NCBI RefSeq assembly: GCF_900184265.1
Contig: NZ_FXXA01000002.1
Span: 310,001-374,000, forward strand
Length of the DNA: 64,000 nt
Source: Eggerthella timonensis
GTDB lineage: Bacteria; Actinomycetota; Coriobacteriia; Coriobacteriales; Eggerthellaceae
Direction: 5' to 3'
Shown: piece after piece, positions 24,991-33,104 of the stretch
Layout: each line of letters starts with the position of its first letter
Position numbering within the stretch: position 1 is the stretch's first letter
Made by a program: the position numbers and the translations under genes
The notes under the pieces: model-generated
What the model saw: the letters and a program-made list of their open reading frames with translations, nothing else
Told to the model about the DNA's origin: nothing
Databases searched by the model: none

Positions 24991-25476
24991 ATGCTGTACG
25001 ACAACATCATGATTCCCTACGACGGATCGGCTTCGGCCCGGGCGGCGCTTTCCGAAGCGGTGCGGTTCGCGAAAGACGATCCCGGCCTGACGCTGCGCAT
25101 CGTGCAGATCATCGACACCGACCAACTTGCCATCGACAAGCTGGAAGCCGAAGGGCGCGACGAGCTAACCGCGGCATCGTCGGCGATGCTCAAGAAAACG
25201 TACGAGGAAGTTACCGAAGAGGCCAGCAAGGACCTGCATCGCGAAATCGACCCGCTGCTGAGCGGCTTGATGAACAAGGTGTACATCGAGCTGCTGCAAG
25301 AGACGCAACCAGGCGGGCAGATCGTGACGTACGCCATCGACAACCTGTGCGATCTCATCGTCATGGGCTCGCGCGGGCTGGGCGCGCTGCGCGGCATCCT
25401 GGGCAGCGTCAGCAGCTACGTGCTGCGCAACGCCGACGTGCCGGTGCTCATCGTCAAAGAGGGCACGAACGAGTAG
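24991..25476 (+). CDS. Universal stress protein family
   Basis: A 161-residue single UspA domain. It begins with the strand MIPYDGSASARAAL and ends with GSRGLGALRGILGSVSSYVLRNADVPVLIVK. This resembles the ATP-binding G-2x-G-9x-G(S) signature but with one residue fewer in the spacer, so nucleotide binding is plausible, not certain. An insert of about 30 residues in the middle (SGLMNKVYIELLQETQPG) lengthens it slightly. It stands alone. AGAGAGGATG precedes the ATG. Confidence 0.9.
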   Translation: MLYDNIMIPYDGSASARAALSEAVRFAKDDPGLTLRIVQIIDTDQLAIDKLEAEGRDELTAASSAMLKKTYEEVTEEASKDLHREIDPLLSGLMNKVYIELLQETQPGGQIVTYAIDNLCDLIVMGSRGLGALRGILGSVSSYVLRNADVPVLIVKEGTNE

Positions 25477-25700
25477 CGACGGGTTGGCCCTCCTCCCCCC
25501 CCAGCCTGGGCACCTGCGGGAACGCCGCCGCAAACCCGCGTCATCCTGAGCGGAGGCGGCGAAGCCGTCGGGGCCGAAGGATCACGCGCGACCACAGCGG
25601 ATAGCGCACCCCGCTCGAATGCGTTGATGGTTTCTTGATATTCTCGTGCTATGCTTCGCCGCATGTGCGACGATGAGCGAGCATGCAGAGGAGCGAAGCG

Positions 25701-26414
25701 GTGAGCGAACAAGAGACAGCGGCGATCGAGCGGGGCGGCGAGACCACGTTGCTCGTGGTCGACGACGAACCGGAAATCGTCGCGCTGCTGGACGAGTATT
25801 TCACGGGCCTGGGCTACCGCGTGCTCACTGCCGGCGATGGTGCGTCGGCGCTCAAGCGCGCCGAGCAGAACCCCGACCTCATCGTGCTCGACGTGGGCAT
25901 GCCGCTCTTGGACGGCTACGCCGTATGCCGCCGTCTGCGCGAGCACCTCACCTGCCCCATCCTATTCCTCACCGCGCGCGTCGAGGACGTCGATGCGCTG
26001 GAGGGTTTCGAGGCCGGCGCCGACGACTACGTGCTGAAACCGTTCTCGCTGGCCGTGCTGGGCGCGCGCGTGAAGGCGCACCTCGCCCGCGACAACCGTC
26101 AGCACGTGCGCGCCGAGGTGCGCTTCGACGGCGACATCGCCATCGACTACCGTTCCCGCATCGTGACGGTGGCCGGACAGGCTGTGGATCTGACGCGCCG
26201 CGAGTTCGATATCGTCGCATTCCTGTCGAAGCATCCCGGCCAGGTGTTCGAACGCGACCGCATCCACGAGCGCGTGGGCGGCTGGGAGAACGAAAGCGAT
26301 TCCCAAGTGGTGACCGAGCACATCCGACGCATCCGCAAGAAGCTGGCCGCAGCAGGAGCCGCGCCCGACCCGGTGGAAACCGTGTGGGGCATGGGATACC
26401 GGTGGCGCGCATGA
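25701..26414 (+). CDS. OmpR-family response regulator
   Basis: A 237-residue regulator. The receiver has the acidic pair DDE, phospho-acceptor Asp in IVLDVGMPLLDGY and Lys in LKPFSLAVL; the C-terminal winged helix ends YPVETVWGMGYRWRA-like (DPVETVWGMGYRWRA). The GTG at 25701 is chosen because GAGGAG stands 8 nt before it; an ATG at 25683 is in frame but lacks a ribosome site. The stop overlaps the start of the histidine kinase (ATGA), so the pair is co-translated. A fragment of the CATCCTGAGCG-type repeat lies just upstream (about 25541-25585). Confidence 0.93.
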   Translation: MSEQETAAIERGGETTLLVVDDEPEIVALLDEYFTGLGYRVLTAGDGASALKRAEQNPDLIVLDVGMPLLDGYAVCRRLREHLTCPILFLTARVEDVDALEGFEAGADDYVLKPFSLAVLGARVKAHLARDNRQHVRAEVRFDGDIAIDYRSRIVTVAGQAVDLTRREFDIVAFLSKHPGQVFERDRIHERVGGWENESDSQVVTEHIRRIRKKLAAAGAAPDPVETVWGMGYRWRA

Positions 26415-28027
26415 GCTCCCGCCTCGACTCGCTGCGGGAGCGTTGGCGCAACGCGTCGCTCAAAACCTCGTTCATGGTGTACATGCTGGGGTTCCTGCTG
26501 CTCGCGCTGGTGATGTCCACCGTGACGGCCGGCGTGTTCAGCGCGCTGCAGCATGCGGCGACCGAGGACGCGTACGAGGTGTCGGGGCTGTATCTCTTCG
26601 ATGCCCAGGACGAGATGCTCGTTCCCGCGCGCGCCGTGGAGATCGACGAGAACGGCAGCAGCGTGTTCGTCCAAACCGTGCGCGGCGACGTGACCGAGAT
26701 GCCTCTTGCCGACCTGTCCTCGCTCGTCGAGATAACCGATGCGAGCGACTACCAATATGCGCCGGGGACCACGTACCTGTACGGATCGGCCAGCGACGAG
26801 GGCGACTCCTTCAGCATCGAGACGCCCGGAACGTCCGATCTGCCGGAACTCCCCGAAAACGTCGAGCTCACGCCCGACGAGCTGCCCGCCTACGACGCGT
26901 TGGCACGCGAGCGGTTCGATGCCTGGCTTGCCGCCAACCCCGACAGCCCCTATGCGTCGTTCTTCAGCGGCGGCGACCAGGATGGCGACACTGTCGGTCT
27001 GCTCACGTCGGCGGTGGGCTACTATCTGAACACGCCCCCGTCAGACGAAGCGCAAGCGCTGTCGGCCGCCTTCGGAATGCTGACCTTCCTCATGTTCCCC
27101 CTGTGGTTCGGCCTGTGCATCTTCGCCGCCGCGCGGCGCTTCTTCGGCCAGCGTCTCGAACCCGGGTTCTCCGTGCTCGACGGGGCGGCGAAGAACATCG
27201 CCGAGCAGAACCTCGAGTTCTCGGTGTCGTACGATCGCGACGACGAGCTGGGACATCTCGCCACATCGTTCGAGGCCATGCGCGCCTCGCTGGCCGAATC
27301 GCAGCGCGCGCTATGGCGCACGGCCGAGGAGCGCAAGCGCCTGAACGCCGCGTTCGCGCACGATTTGCGCACGCCGCTCACCATCCTCAAGGGCAAGATC
27401 GAACTGCTCGAAGGGCGCGTGCAAGCGGGCGACGTGCCCGCCGATCGGTTAGCGGCATCCGTCGCCTCGTTGGCTGCGCAGGTGGAGCGCCTCGAACGCT
27501 ACGTGCAGGCCATGAGCGGCCTGCAAAAGCTGGAAGACCGCGCCGTGGTCGCGCACATGGTCGCGTTCGACAACGTGGCCGGCATGGTTAACGATGCCGG
27601 CACAGGGCTTGCAGCCTGCGCCGACCGCACGTTCGCCCTATCGGTCAGCCCGCGGTGCGACCGCGAGCGGCCAAGGCTGTGCGTGGATCAGGCCATCGTC
27701 GGCGAGGTGGCCGACAACCTGCTGAACAACGCGATGCGGTATGCGTCCTCGCAGGTGGATGCGCGCATCGATGTGCAGGACGGAGCGCTCGTGCTCATCG
27801 TGGAGGACGACGGCCCGGGCTTCACGCCCACAGCGCTCGAGCGAGGATGCGCTCCCTTCTTCAGCGAGGTTCCCTCGGCCGAGCACTTCGGGTTGGGTCT
27901 GAACATCGCGTCGCTCATGTGCGAAAAGCACGGCGGCAGCCTCGCGCTGCAAAACCGCGAAACGGGAGGGGCGCGGGTGGTCGCGCGATTCTCTTTGGAT
28001 TTGTGCGCAGACGTAGACAGCCGGTAG
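26411..28027 (+). CDS. Sensor histidine kinase with extracytoplasmic sensor domain
   Basis: A 538-residue kinase. Two helices (about 20-42 and 218-240) enclose an acidic external sensor of about 175 residues. A HAMP-like segment follows, then H-box FAHDLRTPLTILKGKIELL near residue 317, N-box DNLLNNAMRY and G-box FGLGLNIASLM. The external part is rich in Asp/Glu/Ser/Pro and is not a domain I can name. It partners the regulator at 25701. The VTT-family membrane gene begins 58 nt later and may be in the same transcript, suggesting an envelope-stress role (inference). Confidence 0.92.
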   Translation: MSSRLDSLRERWRNASLKTSFMVYMLGFLLLALVMSTVTAGVFSALQHAATEDAYEVSGLYLFDAQDEMLVPARAVEIDENGSSVFVQTVRGDVTEMPLADLSSLVEITDASDYQYAPGTTYLYGSASDEGDSFSIETPGTSDLPELPENVELTPDELPAYDALARERFDAWLAANPDSPYASFFSGGDQDGDTVGLLTSAVGYYLNTPPSDEAQALSAAFGMLTFLMFPLWFGLCIFAAARRFFGQRLEPGFSVLDGAAKNIAEQNLEFSVSYDRDDELGHLATSFEAMRASLAESQRALWRTAEERKRLNAAFAHDLRTPLTILKGKIELLEGRVQAGDVPADRLAASVASLAAQVERLERYVQAMSGLQKLEDRAVVAHMVAFDNVAGMVNDAGTGLAACADRTFALSVSPRCDRERPRLCVDQAIVGEVADNLLNNAMRYASSQVDARIDVQDGALVLIVEDDGPGFTPTALERGCAPFFSEVPSAEHFGLGLNIASLMCEKHGGSLALQNRETGGARVVARFSLDLCADVDSR

Positions 28028-28084
28028 ATATTTGCTTCGTACCATCGGAAGCGTACCGAACGCACCCGAGAAACGGAGCATCCC

Positions 28085-28864
28085 ATGGAAGACGTCGCCT
28101 CCCTGCGCGCCCAGCACGCGCCCCTCGCCGAGGCTGCCGAGATACACCGTACCCCCGACGAGGACCGGCGCTCGCTCGTCAGGAAACGCGCCGCCGTGAT
28201 CGTCGGGCTGCTGGCGGTGACGGCGGGGCTGGTCGCGCTCTGCGTCACCTACGGCCCCGAGCTGCTTTCGTTCGTGGCCGATGCCCCGCGCTTCCGCGCG
28301 TGGGTAGACGAGGCGGGATGGATGAGCCGCATCGTCTTCGTGCTGGCGAACATGGCGCAAGTCGTGTTCGCGTTCTTGCCCGGCGAACCGCTTGAGCTGG
28401 GCGCAGGGTACGCGTTCGGCTTCTGGGAAGGCACGCTGTGGTGCCTCGTGGCCAGCGCGCTGGGGACGGCGGCGGTCATGGCGCTCGTGCGCACGTTCGG
28501 CATGCGCATCGTCGGCCTGTTCTTCTCGCCCGACAAGATCACCTCGATGCGCTGGCTGCGCGACGCGAGGCGCTTCGAGCTGCTGCTGTTCCTGTGCTTC
28601 CTCATCCCCGGCACGCCGAAAGACCTGCTCACCTATGTGGCGGGGCTGGGTTCGAGCTCTATCGGGCGCATCGTCGCCCTCACCACGGTGGGACGCATTC
28701 CCTCCATCGTCTCGTCCACGCTGGCCGCAGGCGCCTTCGGCGACGGCAATTACGCGGGCGCAGCGCTCGTGGCGGCGCTCACCGTGGTACTGGCGGCGGC
28801 AGGCGTGGTGGCGTACCGGAAGCTGGCGAAGCGCAGCGCCGAGGGAGAGGCTGCGACAGCGTAG
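28085..28864 (+). CDS. TVP38/TMEM64 (VTT/DedA superfamily) membrane protein
   Basis: A 259-residue protein with about six hydrophobic segments and the VTT signature: LPGEPLELGAGYAFGFWEGTL near 100-120, GTAAVMALVRTFG and FLCFLIPGTPKDLLTYVAGL near 175-195. VTT proteins are lipid scramblases or flippases in the membrane. It follows a two-component system on the same strand. An ATG at 28085 after GAAACGGAGCATCCC fixes the start. Confidence 0.92.
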   Translation: MEDVASLRAQHAPLAEAAEIHRTPDEDRRSLVRKRAAVIVGLLAVTAGLVALCVTYGPELLSFVADAPRFRAWVDEAGWMSRIVFVLANMAQVVFAFLPGEPLELGAGYAFGFWEGTLWCLVASALGTAAVMALVRTFGMRIVGLFFSPDKITSMRWLRDARRFELLLFLCFLIPGTPKDLLTYVAGLGSSSIGRIVALTTVGRIPSIVSSTLAAGAFGDGNYAGAALVAALTVVLAAAGVVAYRKLAKRSAEGEAATA

Positions 28865-28979
28865 GCGCAGCTGTCACGCTGTCGTGTCTCGAGGGTTGGG
28901 CGCTCGCATCCTGTTCCGCATCGATTCCGCGTATGATGGGAGCCGACGAAGCGCGGCAACCGTATCGGAGGGAGGCATC

Positions 28980-30287
28980 GTGAGCATCGGCTACGCATCG
29001 AAGACGCTGGCGGTGCCCGCCGCGCGTATGCAATCGGTGGTGCAGCGGCTTGCCACGCCCGAACGCTTGACCCAAGTCATCGACGGCAACTTGCGCGCCC
29101 TCGATGCCGCGCTCGACTACCAGGCGAAAAACGGGATCCACCTGTTCCGCGTCAGCTCGGACGTGATCCCCTTCGGCTCGAGCCCCGTGAACGCGCTCGA
29201 CTGGGTGCGCGACTTCGAGCCGCAGCTGGCTGCGCTCGGACGCAAGGCGCGGCGCCACCGCATCCGACTGAGCATGCACCCGGGGCAATACACGGTGTTG
29301 AACTCGCCCGACGCCGACGTGGTGGAGCGCGCGAAACTCGATCTGGCGTACCATGCGGCGTTTCTCGACGCGCTCGAGATGGACGCAACCGCCAAGATCG
29401 TCCTACATGTAGGAGGCGCGTACGGCGACAAGCTGCGCTCGCTCGAACGGTTCGCCAGCGCATACGGCACGCTCCCCTCCGCCGTGCGCCGACGACTCGT
29501 CATCGAGAACGACGATCGGCTCTTCACCGCACAAGACGTGCTCTCGCTCAGCCGCACCACCGGGGCACCCATGGTGTTCGACATCCTCCACCACGAGCTG
29601 CACCACGAGCCCGACGCGCCGGACTGGCGCACGCTGCTGGACGCGGCGGCCGCAACCTGGAAGCCCGAGGACGGCGTGCAGAAAATGCACTATGCCCAGC
29701 AAGCCCCCGGTCGCAGGCTGGGCAGCCACACCGACTCCATCGAGCTGGAACCCTTCCTCGCGTTCTACCGAGAACTCGAAGCGCACCGAACCGACGCGGG
29801 AAGCGCGGGGGACGAAAGCGGCGCATGTTTCGGCATGCCCGACATCATGCTCGAAGTGAAGGACAAGAACCTCTCGGCCCTCAAGTGCATCCTGAGCACA
29901 AGCGAACGCGGCCGTTTCGCCGAACTCGAACGGGAGTGGGCACGCTACAAATACGCGGTGCTCGAGCACGACCAGACCGCTTACCTGGCCTTGCGCACAC
30001 TGCTCAAGGACAAGCGCACGTGGCCGGCCATCCCGTTCTATGAAACGGTCGAACGTGCGCTCGCAAAGCCGGTGGAGCCCGGATCGTTTCGCAACGCCGC
30101 CCAGCACGTGTGGGGTTACCTGTCGGGCCACGCCACCCCGCGCGAGCGAGCGTCGTTCGAGCGCCTCATGGCGCAAGGCAACCAGCGCGCGGCGAAACGC
30201 AAGCTGCACGCGCTCGCCGAGAAGTACGACCAGGCCTATCTGCTGGAGTCCTACTATTTCATCGAATCCCCTTCTCTTTCGATTTAA
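28980..30287 (+). CDS. uvsE: UV damage endonuclease UvsE fused to a DUF1722-like domain
   Basis: A 435-residue protein. Residues 1 to about 290 form a UVDE TIM barrel: N-terminal GYAS, LFRVSSDVIPFGS, the metal-site loop LSMHPGQYTVLNSP, HVGGAYGDK, RLVIENDDR, and FDILHHELHH. It nicks DNA 5' of UV lesions. Residues of about 300-435 resemble DUF1722 (the YbgA domain): KYAVLEHDQTAYLALRTLL and AQHVWGYLSGHATPRERASF. Classic UvsE is about 300 residues, so the tail is an extra module. DUF1722 is often linked to photolyases, which supports a repair role. The start is GTG at 28980 after GGAGGGAGG. Confidence 0.88.
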   Translation: MSIGYASKTLAVPAARMQSVVQRLATPERLTQVIDGNLRALDAALDYQAKNGIHLFRVSSDVIPFGSSPVNALDWVRDFEPQLAALGRKARRHRIRLSMHPGQYTVLNSPDADVVERAKLDLAYHAAFLDALEMDATAKIVLHVGGAYGDKLRSLERFASAYGTLPSAVRRRLVIENDDRLFTAQDVLSLSRTTGAPMVFDILHHELHHEPDAPDWRTLLDAAAATWKPEDGVQKMHYAQQAPGRRLGSHTDSIELEPFLAFYRELEAHRTDAGSAGDESGACFGMPDIMLEVKDKNLSALKCILSTSERGRFAELEREWARYKYAVLEHDQTAYLALRTLLKDKRTWPAIPFYETVERALAKPVEPGSFRNAAQHVWGYLSGHATPRERASFERLMAQGNQRAAKRKLHALAEKYDQAYLLESYYFIESPSLSI

Positions 30288-30297
30288 CGTGTATTTA

Positions 30298-30314
30298 TTG
30301 AGAACTATTCTCAA
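30298..30314. promoter_or_regulatory. Iron-box-like palindrome upstream of the encapsulin operon
   Basis: TTGAGAA-CTA-TTCTCAA is a perfect 7-3-7 inverted repeat in an AT-rich patch, about 96 nt upstream of the encapsulated-ferritin start. Its size and TGAGAA/TTCTCA halves resemble binding sites of Fur-family repressors. The first half also reads as a -35 (TTGAGA). Confidence 0.65.
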
Positions 30315-30409
30315 TAATAACCCTATCGTAATACATCAACCCTGATAATCGGAGTATCATATCGAGCAGGAGAAGAGCGTTACACCGTTATACGAAAGAG
30401 AGGGACCTT

Positions 30410-30781
30410 ATGCCCAGTTTCCCCAACCCGTTCGCCGGCAACGTCGATCGCAAGATGACGAATGCCGAGCTCATGCAGGCGCTTCGCATCGACATCGCCG
30501 GCGAGCTTGAAGCCATCTTCCTGTACGACGCCCACTACCAGGCCACCGACGATCCCGCCGCCAAGGCCGTGCTCGCCGACATCCGCGACGAGGAGAAGGC
30601 TCACATGGGCGAGCTCATCACGCTGATGCGCCACCTCGATCCCACGGAGACGGAGTTCTTCCTGGAGGGCGAAGGCGAAGTGCAGGAGAAGCTGGCCGAG
30701 CTCGGCATCAAGACCGACGGCGAGATCGCCCCGGCGCCGGCCGAGCCCGCCCCCGCTCCCACCGTCGGCGACCTGTCCTAA
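30410..30781 (+). CDS. Encapsulated ferritin-like protein (EncFtn)
   Basis: A 123-residue cargo protein that oxidises Fe(II) inside an encapsulin shell. Two helices carry the ferroxidase ligands (ELEAIFLYDAHYQ at about 33-45 and DEEKAHMGEL at about 62-71), the EncFtn arrangement that becomes active as an annular dimer. After an acidic part, a Pro/Ala-rich linker (APAPAEPAPAP) leads to the C-terminal TVGDLS, which resembles encapsulin cargo-loading peptides. GAGAGGGACC precedes the ATG. The shell gene follows after 108 nt, and an iron-box-like palindrome lies upstream. Confidence 0.93.
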   Translation: MPSFPNPFAGNVDRKMTNAELMQALRIDIAGELEAIFLYDAHYQATDDPAAKAVLADIRDEEKAHMGELITLMRHLDPTETEFFLEGEGEVQEKLAELGIKTDGEIAPAPAEPAPAPTVGDLS

Positions 30782-30800
30782 CCGTTTCCGCTGATGGAGG

Positions 30801-30826
30801 ACGAATGTTTCACGTGAAACATTCGT
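30801..30826. promoter_or_regulatory. parS centromere site
   Basis: A 26-bp perfect palindrome whose centre, TGTTTCACGTGAAACA (30806-30821), matches the universal chromosomal parS consensus bound by ParB/Spo0J. It lies between EncFtn and the encapsulin gene. A second identical 16-mer is at 39820-39835. Such sites cluster near oriC. Confidence 0.92.
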
Positions 30827-30889
30827 TCGTGCGCCATGGTTCGCACGAACTGCCCCCCATCGCAGCGCCCCGTTTGAAAGGAGTCCCCC

Positions 30890-31702
30890 ATGGACTACCT
30901 CGCTCGTGAATCAGCCGACCTCTCGGTCGAGCTGTGGAACCGCATCGACGACACCGTTATCGGAACGGCTCGCAACCAGCTGACCTGCCGCCGCTTCCTC
31001 AAGGTGTTCGGCCCGCTCGGCGCCGGCGTGACCACGGTGGCCGTCGACGGCGTGAACAAGGAAGAGGTGCTCGAGGACGGCATCGGCCGCATCGTCGGCC
31101 GCACGCAGCTTGAGCTGCCGCTGTTCTACGAAGACTTCACCCTGCTCAGCCGCGACATGGAGTACGCCGCCCAAACCGGCTACCCGCTCGACCTCTCGGT
31201 GGCCATCGCCGCCGCGAAGAAGGCATCGCGTCGCGAAGACGACCTCATCCTCAACGGCAACAAGGCCCTCGGCGCCGACGGCCTGCTCACCGTGAAGGGT
31301 TCGGCGAAGATCAAGAAGGGCGACTGGGCCCAGGGCGAGAACAGCTTCTCCGACGTCACCGCCGGCGTGGCGCAGCTGGCCAAAACCGGCTACCTCGGCC
31401 GCTACGCCCTCGTGGTATCGCCCGACCTGTTCCTCGACTTGCAGCGCCTGCAGCCGAACACCGGCCTGCTGGAAATCGACCGCATCAAGAAGCTCATCGG
31501 CGACAACGTGTACATGACCAGCGTCATGGGTCCCGGCAAGGCCGTGCTCGTGTGCGCCGAGCCCGAGTACCTCGACCTCGCCGTCGGCCTGGACCTGTCG
31601 GTAGGCTACCTGGAGCTCGCGGACTTCAACCACACGTTCCGCATCATGGAGACGGCCGCCCTGCGTATCAAGGACCCCGCATCCATCGTGGTGTTCGCGT
31701 AA
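30890..31702 (+). CDS. Encapsulin shell protein (family 1)
   Basis: A 270-residue HK97-fold protein of the usual length for a T=1 encapsulin. It starts MDYLARESADLSVELWNRID and contains the E-loop segment (EEVLEDGIGRIVGRTQLELPLFYEDFTLL), the A-domain region YALVVSPDLFLDLQRL and the C-terminal SVGYLELADFNHTFRIMETAALRI. It assembles a nanocompartment that stores iron with the EncFtn cargo. GAAAGGAG precedes the ATG. The 108-nt gap to EncFtn contains the parS site, so ParB spreading could affect expression (inference). A strong terminator follows. Confidence 0.95.
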   Translation: MDYLARESADLSVELWNRIDDTVIGTARNQLTCRRFLKVFGPLGAGVTTVAVDGVNKEEVLEDGIGRIVGRTQLELPLFYEDFTLLSRDMEYAAQTGYPLDLSVAIAAAKKASRREDDLILNGNKALGADGLLTVKGSAKIKKGDWAQGENSFSDVTAGVAQLAKTGYLGRYALVVSPDLFLDLQRLQPNTGLLEIDRIKKLIGDNVYMTSVMGPGKAVLVCAEPEYLDLAVGLDLSVGYLELADFNHTFRIMETAALRIKDPASIVVFA

Positions 31703-31728
31703 CGCGAAGCACGCACGCCGCGCATTTC

Positions 31729-31768
31729 ACGGACGGTTCGCACCGAGCGCGAACCGTCCGTTTTTGTT
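31729..31768 (+). terminator. Intrinsic terminator of the encapsulin operon
   Basis: ACGGACGGTTCGC pairs with GCGAACCGTCCGT (13 bp, 7-nt loop) and is followed by TTTTTGTTG, 27 nt after the encapsulin stop. Confidence 0.93.
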
Positions 31769-31798
31769 GTAACGTTAACTCAATTCATCGTTCTGCAT

Positions 31799-31839
31799 CT
31801 AATAGAGTTAATAATATAGTACAATTTTAACTCTATTAG
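31799..31839. promoter_or_regulatory. Inverted-repeat operator over the fic promoter
   Basis: The 13-bp arms CTAATAGAGTTAA (31799-31811) and TTAACTCTATTAG (31827-31839) are perfect complements around a 15-nt spacer containing TATAGT. Extra half-sites GTTAACTC (about 31774) and GAGTTAAA (about 31857) flank it. It is a likely autoregulatory site for the winged-helix part of the Fic protein. Confidence 0.75.
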
Positions 31840-31875
31840 AGCATATTGATCGATATGAGTTAAAGAAGGAAACAC

Positions 31876-33087
31876 ATGACGTATCGCGATTTAAGGAAAA
31901 TCTTCCACGGCTATCCCGAATCGTACGCCACCGAATACGAAGCCAGATTCAATTCCGATCAGTCGCATAAAATCGGCTTCGACGTATCCGGAAGCCCTGC
32001 GTTCTTCGTCATGACTCCGGAAATCTACCAGGCAGCAATCACTGCTGCAAAAATCGATAAAGACATCTACCGGCTCATTCTCTCTTTGCCTGGAAAAGCG
32101 ATACAAAGCTACCGAGAATCGAACCTTATTGACGAGATCGTTATCACCAACGAAATCGAAGGCGTACGATCCACACGGCGCGAAATCGGAGATGTCCTCG
32201 AACGATTGGAAGAAAACGACAAGCGCGGACGATTCCACGGTCTTGTTCAAAAGTACCAAATGCTCAGTCGCGAGGAAGACATACCCATACGCATCTGCGA
32301 AGACGTCAGGAGCATATACGATGACTTGGTCTTGGACGAAGTCACGCGCGACAATCCAGATCACGTTCCCGACGGAAACCTCTTTAGAAGAGGCCCTGTA
32401 TCGGTATGCGATGCCACCGGAATCCCCATCCACAAGGGAATGGAGCCCGAATCGAAAATCACGCTTTGCCTCGAAAAAGCGCTGAACATCCTAAACAATA
32501 CGGATATCGAGCCCATCGCTCGCGTATCGCTGTTCCACTTCCTTTTCGGCTATATCCACCCCTTTTACGACGGAAACGGCAGGACAAACAGATTTATCAG
32601 CAGCTACGTCTTGTCGAAAGAGTACGAGCCGTTAATCGGATTCCGACTTTCCTATGCCGTAAAACAGGATATCGAGAAATACTATAAGGGCTACACTGTC
32701 TGCGAGCACCCTTTGAACAAGGGCGATCTGACTCCGTTCGTAATAGCGTTTTCGGAAATAATCGTTTCTGCCATGGAAAGCATGCGCAACTCTCTCAGGG
32801 AGCTTCGAAACATGCTCGAGCAGGGCGAGAAGATGGCTGAGATCGTGTTTGCGAGTGATGAGAAGGCCATCGAAATCGCCAGCGTTCTTGTGACCGCCGC
32901 GCTGTTCGCATTCAACGGCATCACCATGGCAGAGCTCACCTTCACGTTCGACGCGTCAAGGCAGACAATGTACAAGAGACTCGCACCCTTCAAGGAACGC
33001 GGCGTGCTCATCGCGCAAAAGGAAGGGCGAAAAACGTACTACCGAATGGACATGGATGCTCTCAAGCAGCTCGCCGATCAGCAGTAA
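31876..33087 (+). CDS. Fic-family protein (AMP-transferase) with C-terminal HTH
   Basis: A 403-residue Fic protein, probably a cytoplasmic adenylyltransferase. The Fic core HPFYDGNGRTNR lies at about 229-240 and is fully canonical. An N-terminal inhibitory-helix motif TNEIEG (class II pattern S/TxxxEG) is at about 91-96, so activity should be self-restrained. A winged-helix-like region at the C-terminus (ITMAELTFTFDASRQTMYKRLAPFKERGVL) suggests DNA binding. GC content is clearly lower than the surroundings and the upstream region is AT-rich, signs of horizontal transfer. GAAGGAAACAC precedes the ATG. Its 3' end nearly abuts the convergent AarF gene. Confidence 0.93.
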   Translation: MTYRDLRKIFHGYPESYATEYEARFNSDQSHKIGFDVSGSPAFFVMTPEIYQAAITAAKIDKDIYRLILSLPGKAIQSYRESNLIDEIVITNEIEGVRSTRREIGDVLERLEENDKRGRFHGLVQKYQMLSREEDIPIRICEDVRSIYDDLVLDEVTRDNPDHVPDGNLFRRGPVSVCDATGIPIHKGMEPESKITLCLEKALNILNNTDIEPIARVSLFHFLFGYIHPFYDGNGRTNRFISSYVLSKEYEPLIGFRLSYAVKQDIEKYYKGYTVCEHPLNKGDLTPFVIAFSEIIVSAMESMRNSLRELRNMLEQGEKMAEIVFASDEKAIEIASVLVTAALFAFNGITMAELTFTFDASRQTMYKRLAPFKERGVLIAQKEGRKTYYRMDMDALKQLADQQ

Positions 33088-33104
33088 CAGGTCGGCAGCT
33101 TTTC

